This document shows positions 42,750 to 51,065 of a DNA stretch of 64,000 nt, piece by piece. Both the position numbers and the translations under genes were made by a program. Position 1 is the first letter of the stretch. Every line of letters begins with the position of its first letter. The notes beneath the pieces were generated by a model. It worked only from the letters and a program-made list of their open reading frames with translations, made no database searches and was not told the DNA's origin. The DNA is from Arthrobacter sp. KBS0703 (GTDB lineage: Bacteria > Actinomycetota > Actinomycetes > Actinomycetales > Micrococcaceae). Location: contig NZ_MVDG02000001.1 in assembly GCF_002008315.2 (NCBI RefSeq), positions 558,001-622,000 on the forward strand. Direction: 5' to 3'.

Positions 42750-43502
42750 ATGACTTCACGTATCGAGCCCGATAGCCGGACGATGGTGATGCTGTCACTG
42801 ACCTTGGTTGGCGTCCTCGCGGCGGCAAGCTTCACCCTGTCCTTCCTTGGCCTGATCCAGGCCGCCGCGTGGGCCGGCATTCCCGAGTACCTGCGCTGGC
42901 TGGTGCCGATCGTCGTCGACTCCACGATCCTCGTTTATGCCGTTGCGGCCAGTGTTCAAAGGGCCAGAGGCGAATCCACGACCCTTGCCTGGGTGGCTGT
43001 CGGCTTCTTCACGCTCGTGTCGGTTCTCGCCAACGGCGCTCACGTTCTGGCGCCTGGAGGTGTGCCGGCAGTCCTTGATTCGACCGTCATTTTCGGTGCC
43101 TTCCTGGCCGCCATCATGCCCGTCAGCCTGTTCTTCGCGACGGAGACGACAGTGAACCTGGTGGTGGCTCCTCCCTACGGCTCGGTGGCCCAGCGGAGGA
43201 AGCGGGCACGCGACCAGGTGGTCCGCGCGGACCAGCTGGACCACACAAAGGACCAGTGGACCACTTCGGGTGGACCACGAAAAGGACCACTGCGTGGACC
43301 AGCAAATGGACCAGGGGTGGACCACCTAAAGGACCACCCGCGGACCACCCCAAAACCGAGGGCTGAAGTGGACCCGGTGAAGGTCCGCGAACTGGCCGGT
43401 CAGGACCTCAGCCAGCGGGTTATTGCGCAGCGTCTGGGCGTATCCAAAACGACGGTCGCCAGGGTGCTTGCAATGACTCCTGGTCCGAACCCAATCCCGT
43501 AG
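42750..43502 (+). CDS. DUF2637 (SpdB-like) membrane protein with C-terminal HTH
   Basis: 250 residues. Four membrane helices (LTLVGVLAAASFTLSFLGLI, a segment near V-D-S-T-I-L-V-Y-A-V, WVAVGFFTLVSVLANGAHVL, VIFGAFLAAIMPVSLFFA) match DUF2637, known from actinobacterial conjugative plasmids as spread-type proteins. A low-complexity Gly/Pro/Asp/His stretch encoded by GGACCA repeats follows. The end, L-S-Q-R-V-I-A-Q-R-L-G-V-S-K-T-T-V-A-R-V-L, is a clear helix-turn-helix. It could bind the flanking iterons. Confidence 0.85.
   Translation: MTSRIEPDSRTMVMLSLTLVGVLAAASFTLSFLGLIQAAAWAGIPEYLRWLVPIVVDSTILVYAVAASVQRARGESTTLAWVAVGFFTLVSVLANGAHVLAPGGVPAVLDSTVIFGAFLAAIMPVSLFFATETTVNLVVAPPYGSVAQRRKRARDQVVRADQLDHTKDQWTTSGGPRKGPLRGPANGPGVDHLKDHPRTTPKPRAEVDPVKVRELAGQDLSQRVIAQRLGVSKTTVARVLAMTPGPNPIP
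43229..43347 (+). repeat. GGACCA array inside the DUF2637 gene
   Basis: Eleven GGACCA copies with starts at 43229, 43238, 43250, 43258, 43272, 43284, 43296, 43308, 43319, 43331 and 43342. Spacing settles to 11-12 bases. They are the reverse orientation of the upstream TGGTCCA set. In protein they encode a loose G-P-x-x pattern. Confidence 0.75.
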
Positions 43503-43542
43503 GTTCCCTCCCCGATCTTGTGTGCCCGTCGTTCATACCCCT

Positions 43543-43666
43543 GGTGTGTGTGAGGCCGTTTGGCTGCTGTCCGTTGCGAGCTGGTCCTACCAGTCATCCG
43601 CTCGGGTGTGTGTGAGGCCGTTTGGCTGCTGTCCCTTGCGAGCTGGTCCTACCAGTCATCCGCTCG
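43543..43666 (+). repeat. 62-bp tandem direct repeat, two copies
   Basis: Units 43543-43604 and 43605-43666 are identical except for one base (CCGTTGCG versus CCCTTGCG). The unit length is not a multiple of three. The repeat overlaps the 3' end of the minus-strand tagged gene. Confidence 0.9.
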
Positions 43667-44067
43667 GGTAATTGTCGATGTTCGTCTAGCCTATACCAAG
43701 GGGATTTGAACCCACGTCTCTCACGTTCAAGAAGGTATCGCAGGATGCCCCTGTTATCCGCCAGACTCAGCTCCCGCATGCCCCAACAAAGGGTCGGTCG
43801 CGCCCACTTCAGCGACGATTTCTCCGTAATGTTCACCGTCTTGGCCGGGGAGATCCAGTAGCCGGACCCGTCGTCGGAGCGGTTCACGTTCAGGGTCTCG
43901 ATGACGTCGCTGTCCGCCAGCTCCTGGAAGGATTCGCTCTCACCGGGCGAGAGGACGATGTCGCGGGTGGCGGGATCAAGCAGGAGTGTCGACTCGGCGT
44001 GGGCGTCGGGGGCGAACTGTCCGCCGGTGGTGATTCCTTTGGGCTGCCGGTTCTGTGATGTCGTCAT
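43594..44067 (-). CDS. GGQFA-tagged hypothetical protein
   Basis: 157 residues. N terminus M-T-T-S-Q-N-R-Q-P-K-G-I-T-T-G-G-Q-F-A-P-D, then H-A-E-S-T-L, the same tag as on the sigma-like and HEAT-like proteins. A middle part G-Y-W-I-S-P-A-K-T-V-N follows, then R-Y-L-L-E-R-E-R-R-G-F-K. The C terminus is encoded within the 62-bp tandem duplication, so it may be altered compared with the ancestor. ATG at 44067 lies 7 bases from a CCGCACACAT element. Confidence 0.6.
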   Translation of the reverse strand: MTTSQNRQPKGITTGGQFAPDAHAESTLLLDPATRDIVLSPGESESFQELADSDVIETLNVNRSDDGSGYWISPAKTVNITEKSSLKWARPTLCWGMRELSLADNRGILRYLLERERRGFKSPWYRLDEHRQLPERMTGRTSSQGTAAKRPHTHPSG

Positions 44068-44074
44068 GCCCACC

Positions 44075-44104
44075 ATGTGTGCGGCCAGGGCTTCAAACGG
44101 CGCC
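44075..44104 (-). promoter_or_regulatory. Element-type promoter
   Basis: Minus strand GGCGCC, 14 bases, CCGCACACAT, ending 7 bases before ATG 44067. Confidence 0.55.
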
Positions 44105-44173
44105 GGCGGCCGGGATGAACAGCTTTGGAGGTGAATTTGCCGCTCTACCGCCCACTCCCACCGATCGACCATG

Positions 44174-44378
44174 AAACGACCACTTGGTCGAGTGGGAAAT
44201 TCCGCGGAATACCGGGGAATATAGGGCCCCCTACTACTACTACTCTACTTAAACGACCAGAAATAGAGATATATATAAGGGGGCCCCTTGTTCTCTTCCT
44301 AGAGAGCCCCTCCCCTTCCTAGTTAATACACTTTCCCTTCCATATAGGTGTCCCCTCCCGGGTCGTTTTGGTCGAGTG
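44174..44378. other. AT-rich, repeat-bearing non-coding region (possible origin)
   Basis: Part of a non-coding stretch from 44105 to 44810. It is clearly richer in A+T than the surrounding DNA. AAACGACC occurs at 44174 and 44251 and inverted as GGTCGTTT at 44361. TTGGTCGAGTG occurs at 44184 and 44368. There is a palindrome ATTCCGCGGAAT (44199-44210), and an inverted pair GGCCCCCTA / TAAGGGGGCC around 44225 and 44277. The layout resembles a plasmid replication or partition site, but no replication protein is identified in the window. Confidence 0.45.
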
Positions 44379-44518
44379 AGGGTCCAGCCGGACACAAAAT
44401 CCGCGCCAGCATTGGGATGCGGGGCCGTTTCGTCACCCTACCGGCGGTAGGTTCCCGAACGTTTTGACCGCATTCGGCGGTCGATCGCCTGAATTTGTGA
44501 GAGACGTCGGTTTTACCT

Positions 44519-44600
44519 CATGTGATAACCTGAGGAACGATATTCCGCCTCTAGAGACGAGGGTTATCACATGGCTCCCAAATGGGGGCCTTTTTGCTTT
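44519..44600 (+). ncRNA. Long hairpin followed by an intrinsic terminator
   Basis: CATGTGATAACC (44519-44530) pairs perfectly with GGTTATCACATG (44562-44573). The 31-base loop has a smaller GAGG/CCTC pair. Right after it GGCTCCC-AAAT-GGGGGCC (44573-44590) forms a terminator with TTTTT. Could be a regulatory RNA, an attenuator, or the end of a transcript. The region 44600-44810 shows nothing else. Confidence 0.5.
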
Positions 44601-44810
44601 TCTGGGGCTCACTGATCCGTGGTGGAATTTCGCTGGTTGGGGGGCAACAAAGCTTATCGGCTGCGCCGAACGCAGGCCATGGTCCGTAGCAGTCCACAGT
44701 GCGACTAGCCGCGCAGGCAGTGCAGGTCTGTCAGCGACGAACCAGGCACGGGCAGCACGACGGCCGCGATCATCTGATTTCCACTGCTCCGGAGAACATA
44801 CTCAACAAAG

Positions 44811-46000
44811 TTAGACGGCTTCGAGGATGCTGACGTAGTTGGCGATGCCTACTCCGCCCATGTTCTGCACTGCAGCGCAACGCGGGTTAGTGAGCTGCAT
44901 TGCCCCGGCGGTACCGGTCAGTTGCATGGCGGCGATGACGTGCTGGGATACACCGGTGGCGCCGACGGGATGGCCCTTTGCCTTGAGTCCGCCTGAGACG
45001 TTGATGGGCAGTTTGCCGTCCCTGAATACCCAGCCTTCCTGAACCGCCCGAGCGCCCTGGCCGGGTTCGGTTAGGCCCATAGCTTCGTACATGATGAGTT
45101 CGGCGATGGTGAAGCAATCGTGCAATTCAGCGAAGTCCAGGTCCTCCAGTCCGACGCCCGCCATTTCCAGCGCCCGCTGCCAGGAGGCGCGCGTGGCGTT
45201 GAACGCCGTGGGGTCCCGGCGTTCTGCCGGAAAGAAGTCGTTGGCCTGTCCGAAGCCGCTGAGCCGCACAGGTGCGGTGGCTGCGTTGGGCGACGTGGAG
45301 AGCACGACGGCGGCAGCGCCGTCGGACACGGGGGAGCAGTCGGTGCGGCGCAGTGGGTCGGCGACCATCGGGTTCTTGTCCGAGACCGTGCGGCAGAACG
45401 CTTCACCAAGGTCCTTGCGCAGCTGGGCATACGGATTATCCACGCCGTTGCGGTGGTTCTTCGCGGCGATGGTTCCCAGGATGTCGGACACTTTCCCTGA
45501 ACCGTCGCCGTAGCGCTTCTCATAGTGCTTGGCCACATCCGCGAAGAGCCCGGTGAAGCCCGTGGTGGATGGTTTGCCCGCCATGTCATAGTCAGCACCC
45601 AGCAGGCCTGCCCCCACCACGTCGGCGCTTGCATGCGTCATCTTCTCGGCGCCGATGACCAGCACCGTTTTTGCGGTTCCGGCCAGCAGGGACTTGGTGC
45701 CCTGTTGAAACGCGGCTGACCCGGAGGCGCACGCGTTTTCGACGCGGGTGGCGGGAACGTTGGCGAGCTGGTCCGAAACCTGCAGGGCCAGGGAGGACGG
45801 GAAGGCCAGCGGCATCATGCCGGAATTGAACTGGCCAAGGTAGATTTCGTCGATCTGCCCCGGTTCGATCCGTGCATTGCTGATCGCCTCGTTGGCAACC
45901 TGTACGATCAGCGATTCAAGTGTCTCGTCGGTGAGCTTGCCGAACCGGCTGTGGCCCCACCCGGTCAGCAGGACATCCTTGCCGAACTGTTCCTTCAGGC

Positions 46001-46004
<4 letters not shown>
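44811..46004 (-). CDS. Acetyl-CoA acyltransferase (SCP-x type thiolase)
   Basis: 397 residues. Active-site Cys in V-E-N-A-C-A-S-G-S, then [11 protein letters not shown] and the C-terminal [14 protein letters not shown], placing it in the SCP-x / acetoacetyl-type thiolase group. It splits a 3-oxoacyl-CoA into acetyl-CoA plus a shorter acyl-CoA. The start ATG at 46004 (GGAG upstream) overlaps the CoA-transferase B stop (ATGA). It would finish the reaction series begun by the two CoA-transferase subunits. Confidence 0.9.
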
Positions 46005-46672
<668 letters not shown>

Positions 46673-46739
46673 GGGGTTCTCCTTTGTCCTCAAATTAAGG
46701 GGCTCACTTGCTCATTTGCTCTTTTGTGCGAGCGGGATG

Positions 46740-47459
46740 TCATACGGATACTGCCGCTTTGAGGCATGGGCGGACGGTGCGTTGTTCGATGTCCTTGATC
46801 CTGTCGCTGGCTTCGATAAGGCGCTGAACGTACACTCCGGGGGTCGCGACGTGGTTCGGGTCTAGCACGCCCGGTTCTACGATCAGCTCGGCCTCGGCAA
46901 CGGTCACTGCTCCTGCCGTGGCCACTATCGGGTTGAAGTTTCGTGCGGTGTAGCGGTAGATCAGGTTGCCGTCGGTGTCGGCGGTGTGGGCGTGGACCAG
47001 TGCGACGTCGGCCCTTATGGCGCGCTCCTGGACGTACGTTTCGCCGTCGAACACCTCGTGCGGTTTGCCCTCGGCCACCAGGGTGCCCACGCCGGTCTTG
47101 GTGTAGAACGCGGGGATGCCGGCGCCGCCGGCGCGCAGCCGCTCCGCCAGGGTGCCCTGCGGGGTGAACTCCACCTCGAGGACACCGGCGAGGTACTGCT
47201 CGGCGAAGAGCCTGTTTTCGCCGACATATGAGGCGATGACCTTGCGCACCTGGCCCGCCTCGATGAGGATGCCAAGACCCTTTCCGTCCACACCCATGTT
47301 GTTCGAAACCACCGTGAGGTCCCGGACCCCGGAGTCCCGTACGGCCTCAATCAGGTCCGCCGGAATGCCGCTGAGGCCAAAGCCGCCGACAGCCAGCGTC
47401 ATGCCGTCCTGGAGCACTCCGTGCAGGGCCTCGTCTGCGCCGGTCTTAAATTTGGTCAT
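46740..47459 (-). CDS. 3-oxoacid CoA-transferase subunit A
   Basis: 239 residues. G-G-F-G-L-S-G-I-P-A-D-L-I (CoA-binding glycine loop) and N-N-M-G-V-D-G-K-G-L-G are characteristic. ATG at 47459 has GAGGAG five bases upstream. Gene order A-B-thiolase, all minus strand, is typical of acetoacetate and 3-oxoadipate degradation. Confidence 0.93.
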   Translation of the reverse strand: MTKFKTGADEALHGVLQDGMTLAVGGFGLSGIPADLIEAVRDSGVRDLTVVSNNMGVDGKGLGILIEAGQVRKVIASYVGENRLFAEQYLAGVLEVEFTPQGTLAERLRAGGAGIPAFYTKTGVGTLVAEGKPHEVFDGETYVQERAIRADVALVHAHTADTDGNLIYRYTARNFNPIVATAGAVTVAEAELIVEPGVLDPNHVATPGVYVQRLIEASDRIKDIEQRTVRPCLKAAVSV

Positions 47460-47691
47460 CACATCTCCTCGTTGAAGTGGCTTGGTTTGTAACTCGTGCG
47501 ATGGTTTGAACGGGAGGCGCTGGTCCATCCGTTTTATGGACTACGAGCGTAGTTTGAGGTCCAACCGCGGCCCTTCCTCGTAATTTCGCGCCATACTGTG
47601 TGGACATGCGGCGAACGCGTGCGCTGTAGCGGCCGGTGGAGCTTGGACTTGAACATTGTTCGATTCGCAGTAAGCAGACATGCCCAAACGC

Positions 47692-47916
47692 TTAGTGGTC
47701 GTTTTCGGTAGTCGGTAGAAAGTGCGCGAAGACCTGGTCGCCGTCATCCCTGAAGACCATCTGCCTTGAAGCTACGCCTTCAGCTGAGATCCAAAGAAGT
47801 AAACCATCCGGGGTGACTGCTTCGACTGTTCCTTTGCGGACCAGCTTCCCTCCGTTCCAAATTTCTACACGCTGCCCGAGGGCTCGCTGCCAATCTGGTT
47901 GCAGGTGAAGGTCCAT
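47692..47916 (-). CDS. Small hypothetical protein
   Basis: 74 residues from M-D-L-H-L-Q-P-D-W (GAG upstream). Predicted small beta-barrel-like sequence: V-E-I-W-N-G-G-K-L-V-R-K-G-T-V-E-A-V-T-P-D-G-L-L-L-W-I-S. No known function. Between PrpC and the CoA-transferase genes, same strand. Confidence 0.6.
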   Translation of the reverse strand: MDLHLQPDWQRALGQRVEIWNGGKLVRKGTVEAVTPDGLLLWISAEGVASRQMVFRDDGDQVFAHFLPTTENDH

Positions 47917-47975
47917 GGTGTTCTCCTGAGGCATGCGGGGGTCAGATTTGGATGAGTCGTGCCAGGCTTGGTGAG

Positions 47976-48042
47976 CCTGCGGTGAGGTGTGTGCGTTGCG
48001 AATAGTTGATGATCCCGGTGATCATCCACGCCTCACCGCAGG
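47976..48042. repeat. Nested perfect inverted repeat downstream of prpC
   Basis: CCTGCGGTGAGG (47976-47987) and CCTCACCGCAGG (48031-48042), with an inner pair GATGATC (48008) / GATCATC (48020). It lacks a T-run, so it is not a standard terminator. Possibly an mRNA stabiliser, processing site or protein-binding site. Confidence 0.6.
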
Positions 48043-48065
48043 AGTCGGGGGCTGCAAGGTTGCAG

Positions 48066-49202
48066 CTATACGGAGCGCTGTTCGTGGCCGTCGTATGCGC
48101 TGAGGGGGCGGATGAGGGAATTGGACGCCGGTTGTTCCATGATGTGGGCGGTCCACCCGGTGATGCGACTCGCCACGAAGATCGGGGTAAAAGTGGGGGT
48201 GTCAAAGCCCATGAGGTGGTAAGTGGGTCCGGCAGGGTAATCGAGGTTGGGTTTGATACGCTTCGCCTCGTCCATGGCGGATTCGAGCCCGTTGTACAGG
48301 CCAAGGAGTTCGGGCCGTCCGTAGTGGCTAATCATCTTGTCTAGCGCGGCCTTCATTGTGGGAACGCGGGAGTCCCCGTTCTTGTAGACACGGTGGCCAA
48401 AACCCATGATCTTCTTTTTATGCGCCAGGGCCTCTTCCATCCATGCCTTTGCCCGTGCCGCTGCTTCGTCCATCGACTCATCGCTGCGAATGCCGATCTC
48501 GTCGAAGGTGTGCATGACGGCCTCGTTGGCCCCGCCATGGAGCGGACCTTTGAGGGCGCCGATGGCGGCTGTCACGGCCGAGTGGAGGTCTGAGAGCGTG
48601 GAGGTGACCACCCGGGCAGTAAAGGTCGAGGCGTTGAAGGAGTGCTCGGCGTACAAGATCATTGAGACGTTGAAGGCCTCAACCACCTCATCCACCGGAT
48701 CTTCACCGAACGTCATCCACAGAAAGTTGGCCGAGTATCCCAGGTCGTCACGAGGTTCTACGATGTCCAGGCCCCGCCGGCGGCGCTGATCGTAAGCCAC
48801 CACGGCAGGCATGGCAGCCCAGAGGTCAATGGCCTTAGTGATGTTGGCCTGGGGAGATGAGTCCTCTGCCAAACCATGCCGGGCTCCCAGTACTGACGCG
48901 GCGGTGCGGCAGACATCCATGGGGTGCGCGCTAGTTGGCAACGACTCAATGGCAGCCCTCACCGCCGGGTCAAGAGTACGTCGACTTCGCTCCTGGACCT
49001 TCAACGCCGCGAGTTGCCACGGGTCAGGCAGTTCGCCGTACCAGAGTAGGTAGGCGACTTCTTCAAAACTGCATTTTTCCGCGAGGTCCTGGACGGGATA
49101 GCCGCGGTAGAGCAAAGAGTTGGTTTCTGCGTTGACCTTGGAGATGGCGGTATGGTCCACCACGACGCCGGCCAGGCCTTTCTTGATTTCGGTGTCAGCC
49201 AT
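48066..49202 (-). CDS. prpC: 2-methylcitrate synthase / citrate synthase-like
   Basis: 378 residues. Condenses propionyl-CoA (or acetyl-CoA) with oxaloacetate. Catalytic histidine region G-P-L-H-G-G-A-N-E-A-V, then M-G-F-G-H-R-V-Y-K and N-L-D-Y-P-A-G-P-T-Y-H-L-M-G. The next gene upstream is methylisocitrate lyase, so the methylcitrate reaction is favoured. No PrpD is nearby; a chromosomal aconitase/PrpD would be required. AAGGAG precedes ATG 49202. Confidence 0.9.
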   Translation of the reverse strand: MADTEIKKGLAGVVVDHTAISKVNAETNSLLYRGYPVQDLAEKCSFEEVAYLLWYGELPDPWQLAALKVQERSRRTLDPAVRAAIESLPTSAHPMDVCRTAASVLGARHGLAEDSSPQANITKAIDLWAAMPAVVAYDQRRRRGLDIVEPRDDLGYSANFLWMTFGEDPVDEVVEAFNVSMILYAEHSFNASTFTARVVTSTLSDLHSAVTAAIGALKGPLHGGANEAVMHTFDEIGIRSDESMDEAAARAKAWMEEALAHKKKIMGFGHRVYKNGDSRVPTMKAALDKMISHYGRPELLGLYNGLESAMDEAKRIKPNLDYPAGPTYHLMGFDTPTFTPIFVASRITGWTAHIMEQPASNSLIRPLSAYDGHEQRSV

Positions 49203-49230
49203 GCTGAACTCCTTCGTTGCAGTCGTTGTC

Positions 49231-50136
49231 TTAGGGGTTCCCGGGAATTTGAAAATTGAAGATGCCGGAATCGAATTTGTTGTACGCCTCGTAGTCGACG
49301 AGGTCGTATAGCCGGCCCCGGGTGAGCATCTCGGGTACGCGAACCTCCTGGCTTCCCAAGCTCTTGAGCGTTTCCAAGACCCTTTCCGCAGCGCCCATGG
49401 CGCTGCGGAGCAAGGTGACGGGGTAGATGACCATGTTTACGCCAACCGCCTGTAGCTGGTCAGTGGTGAAGAGGTCGCTCTTGCCGAATTCGGTCATGTT
49501 GGCCAGGATCGGCACATCAACGGCGTCGCGGATGGCTCGAAACTCGTGCAGATCTCGCATGGCTTCGGGGAAGATGGCGTCGGCGCCGGCGTCGACGAGG
49601 GCTTTCGCCCGGTCCTTCGCGGCTTGGAGGCCGTCCACGGCCCGAATATCGGTGCGGGCCATGATGAGGAAGTTCGGGTCCCGCCTGGCATCGGCTGCCG
49701 CCCTGATGCGTTTGGTGGCGGTGTCGAGGTCAACGACGTTTTTGCCGTCGAGGTGGCCGCAGCGTTTGGGGTTGAACTGGTCTTCGATGTGGCAGCCGGC
49801 GAGGCCGGCGTTTTCCAGTTCCTGGACACTGCGGGCCACGTTCATGGGTTCGCCGAAGCCGGTGTCGGCGTCTACTAGGCAGGGCAGGTCAGTCATCCGG
49901 GCGATCTGACCGGCCCGGGTCGCCACCTCGGTGAGCGTGGTGAGGCCGATGTCTGGCAGGCCCAAGTCGTTGGCCAGGACGGCACCGGAGATGTAGACGC
50001 CGGTGAAGCCCTTTTCCTCGATCAGCCGGGCCGACAGCGGGTTGAACGCGCCCGGAAACTGCTGGATGGCTCCGCAGGACAGCAGCTCCCGGAGCCGGTG
50101 TCGTTTCTGCTCCGGGGCTTTCTCTGAGTAGAGCAT
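49231..50136 (-). CDS. prpB: 2-methylisocitrate lyase
   Basis: 301 residues of the ICL/PEP mutase family. The family active-site motif reads P-K-R-C-G-H-L-D-G-K (K-R-C-G-H). Metal site D-A-D-T-G-F-G and the end M-L-T-R-G-R-L-Y-D-L fit PrpB. It splits 2-methylisocitrate to pyruvate and succinate, so propionyl-CoA is a probable product of the pathway in this island. Confidence 0.93.
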   Translation of the reverse strand: MLYSEKAPEQKRHRLRELLSCGAIQQFPGAFNPLSARLIEEKGFTGVYISGAVLANDLGLPDIGLTTLTEVATRAGQIARMTDLPCLVDADTGFGEPMNVARSVQELENAGLAGCHIEDQFNPKRCGHLDGKNVVDLDTATKRIRAAADARRDPNFLIMARTDIRAVDGLQAAKDRAKALVDAGADAIFPEAMRDLHEFRAIRDAVDVPILANMTEFGKSDLFTTDQLQAVGVNMVIYPVTLLRSAMGAAERVLETLKSLGSQEVRVPEMLTRGRLYDLVDYEAYNKFDSGIFNFQIPGNP

Positions 50137-50282
50137 AGGTCTCCCTATCGGGTCATGGTCCTATAAAAACGCAGATGGGTGCTGCCAGACGGTCAATCAG
50201 GCCGGGGCTGCAATGATGTTCAGTTGATCCGGTCGCCGGGCCCTTGGTCGGGAAGGGTTCTTCGGCGAAGGAGAGGGGACAC

Positions 50283-51065
50283 TCACTCTCTCTTGCGACT
50301 GGGAAAAGAAGGTGGTCTGCCCTCCGAGAACGCCGCCAACCCTTCTCGCGCGTCCTCGCTCGCGAACGCCTTCTGTCCGTACATCGCCTCAGCGTGGAAG
50401 GCTGCGTCCTGGGGCATTTCTCCAAGATGCAGAACCGAAGACTTGATGACCTCGAGGGCCGTTCCGCTGCGGCTGAGCAACCGCTCAGCAACAGCCAGGG
50501 CCGCTGGCAGCACGTTTTCGTCAGTCACGACCTGATTGAGCAAACCGTACCGGAGCGCTGTGTCCGCATCGATGGTCTCTCCGAGGAGCATTAATTCCAT
50601 GGCCCACGCATAGGGTATCTGGCGCGTAAGCCGGGTAAGGGTCCCTCCGGCAGGCACGACGCCCACTCCACACTCCGGAAGTGCGAAACGGGCGGACGCG
50701 CCTGCTATCCGGAGATCTGTGGAGAGCATGATTTCGAAACCACCGCCAAGGCAAAGTCCGTTCACAGCCGCGATGACCGGCTTGTGGAGGCGTGTGTGCT
50801 TCTGGTGCGCCCCGTCCCATTCCGAAATATCGAAGCGTCCCTCGGACAGGGCAGGAATGGATTCTGTGAGGTCAGCCCCCACGCAGAACGCGCGGTCCCC
50901 GCTTCCAGTGAGCACTGCGACGCCTATCGCGTCGTTGTCGCGCACTTCATCGAATGCTGCCGCAAGATCTTGGTACATGCCCAGCGTAAGGGCGTTGAGC
51001 TTCTCGGCCCGATCGAAACGGATAACTGCGATGCCACCGTCCCGGTCAATAGCTATATTGCTCAC
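50283..51065 (-). CDS. Enoyl-CoA hydratase/isomerase (crotonase family)
   Basis: 260 residues. Both catalytic glutamates of hydratases are in place: L-G-G-G-F-E-I-M-L and F-A-L-P-E-C-G-V-G. CoA-binding D-R-A-E-K-L-N-A-L and oxyanion G-A-D-L are also present. The GTG start overlaps the CoA-transferase stop (GTGA), so it acts in the same route, probably hydrating an enoyl-CoA such as a glutaconyl-type one. Substrate not defined. Confidence 0.9.
   Translation of the reverse strand: MSNIAIDRDGGIAVIRFDRAEKLNALTLGMYQDLAAAFDEVRDNDAIGVAVLTGSGDRAFCVGADLTESIPALSEGRFDISEWDGAHQKHTRLHKPVIAAVNGLCLGGGFEIMLSTDLRIAGASARFALPECGVGVVPAGGTLTRLTRQIPYAWAMELMLLGETIDADTALRYGLLNQVVTDENVLPAALAVAERLLSRSGTALEVIKSSVLHLGEMPQDAAFHAEAMYGQKAFASEDAREGLAAFSEGRPPSFPSRKRE

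Noticed and set aside
43229..43666. CRISPR array
   Set aside because: The GGACCA copies are too short and closely spaced, and the 62-bp unit occurs only twice without spacers; no cas gene is present.
13216..44600. Prophage
   Set aside because: Phage-like small genes occur, but no capsid, portal, terminase, tail, holin or integrase was seen; plasmid or ICE origin is preferred.
44464..44814. 116-codon plus-strand frame upstream of the thiolase end
   Set aside because: It runs through the strong hairpin and terminator at 44519-44595 and lacks a ribosome site.
47942..48064. Transposase-like tail (W-M-I-T-G-I-I-N-Y-S-Q-R-T) downstream of prpC
   Set aside because: Too short, no transposase motif, and the inverted repeat explains the open frame.
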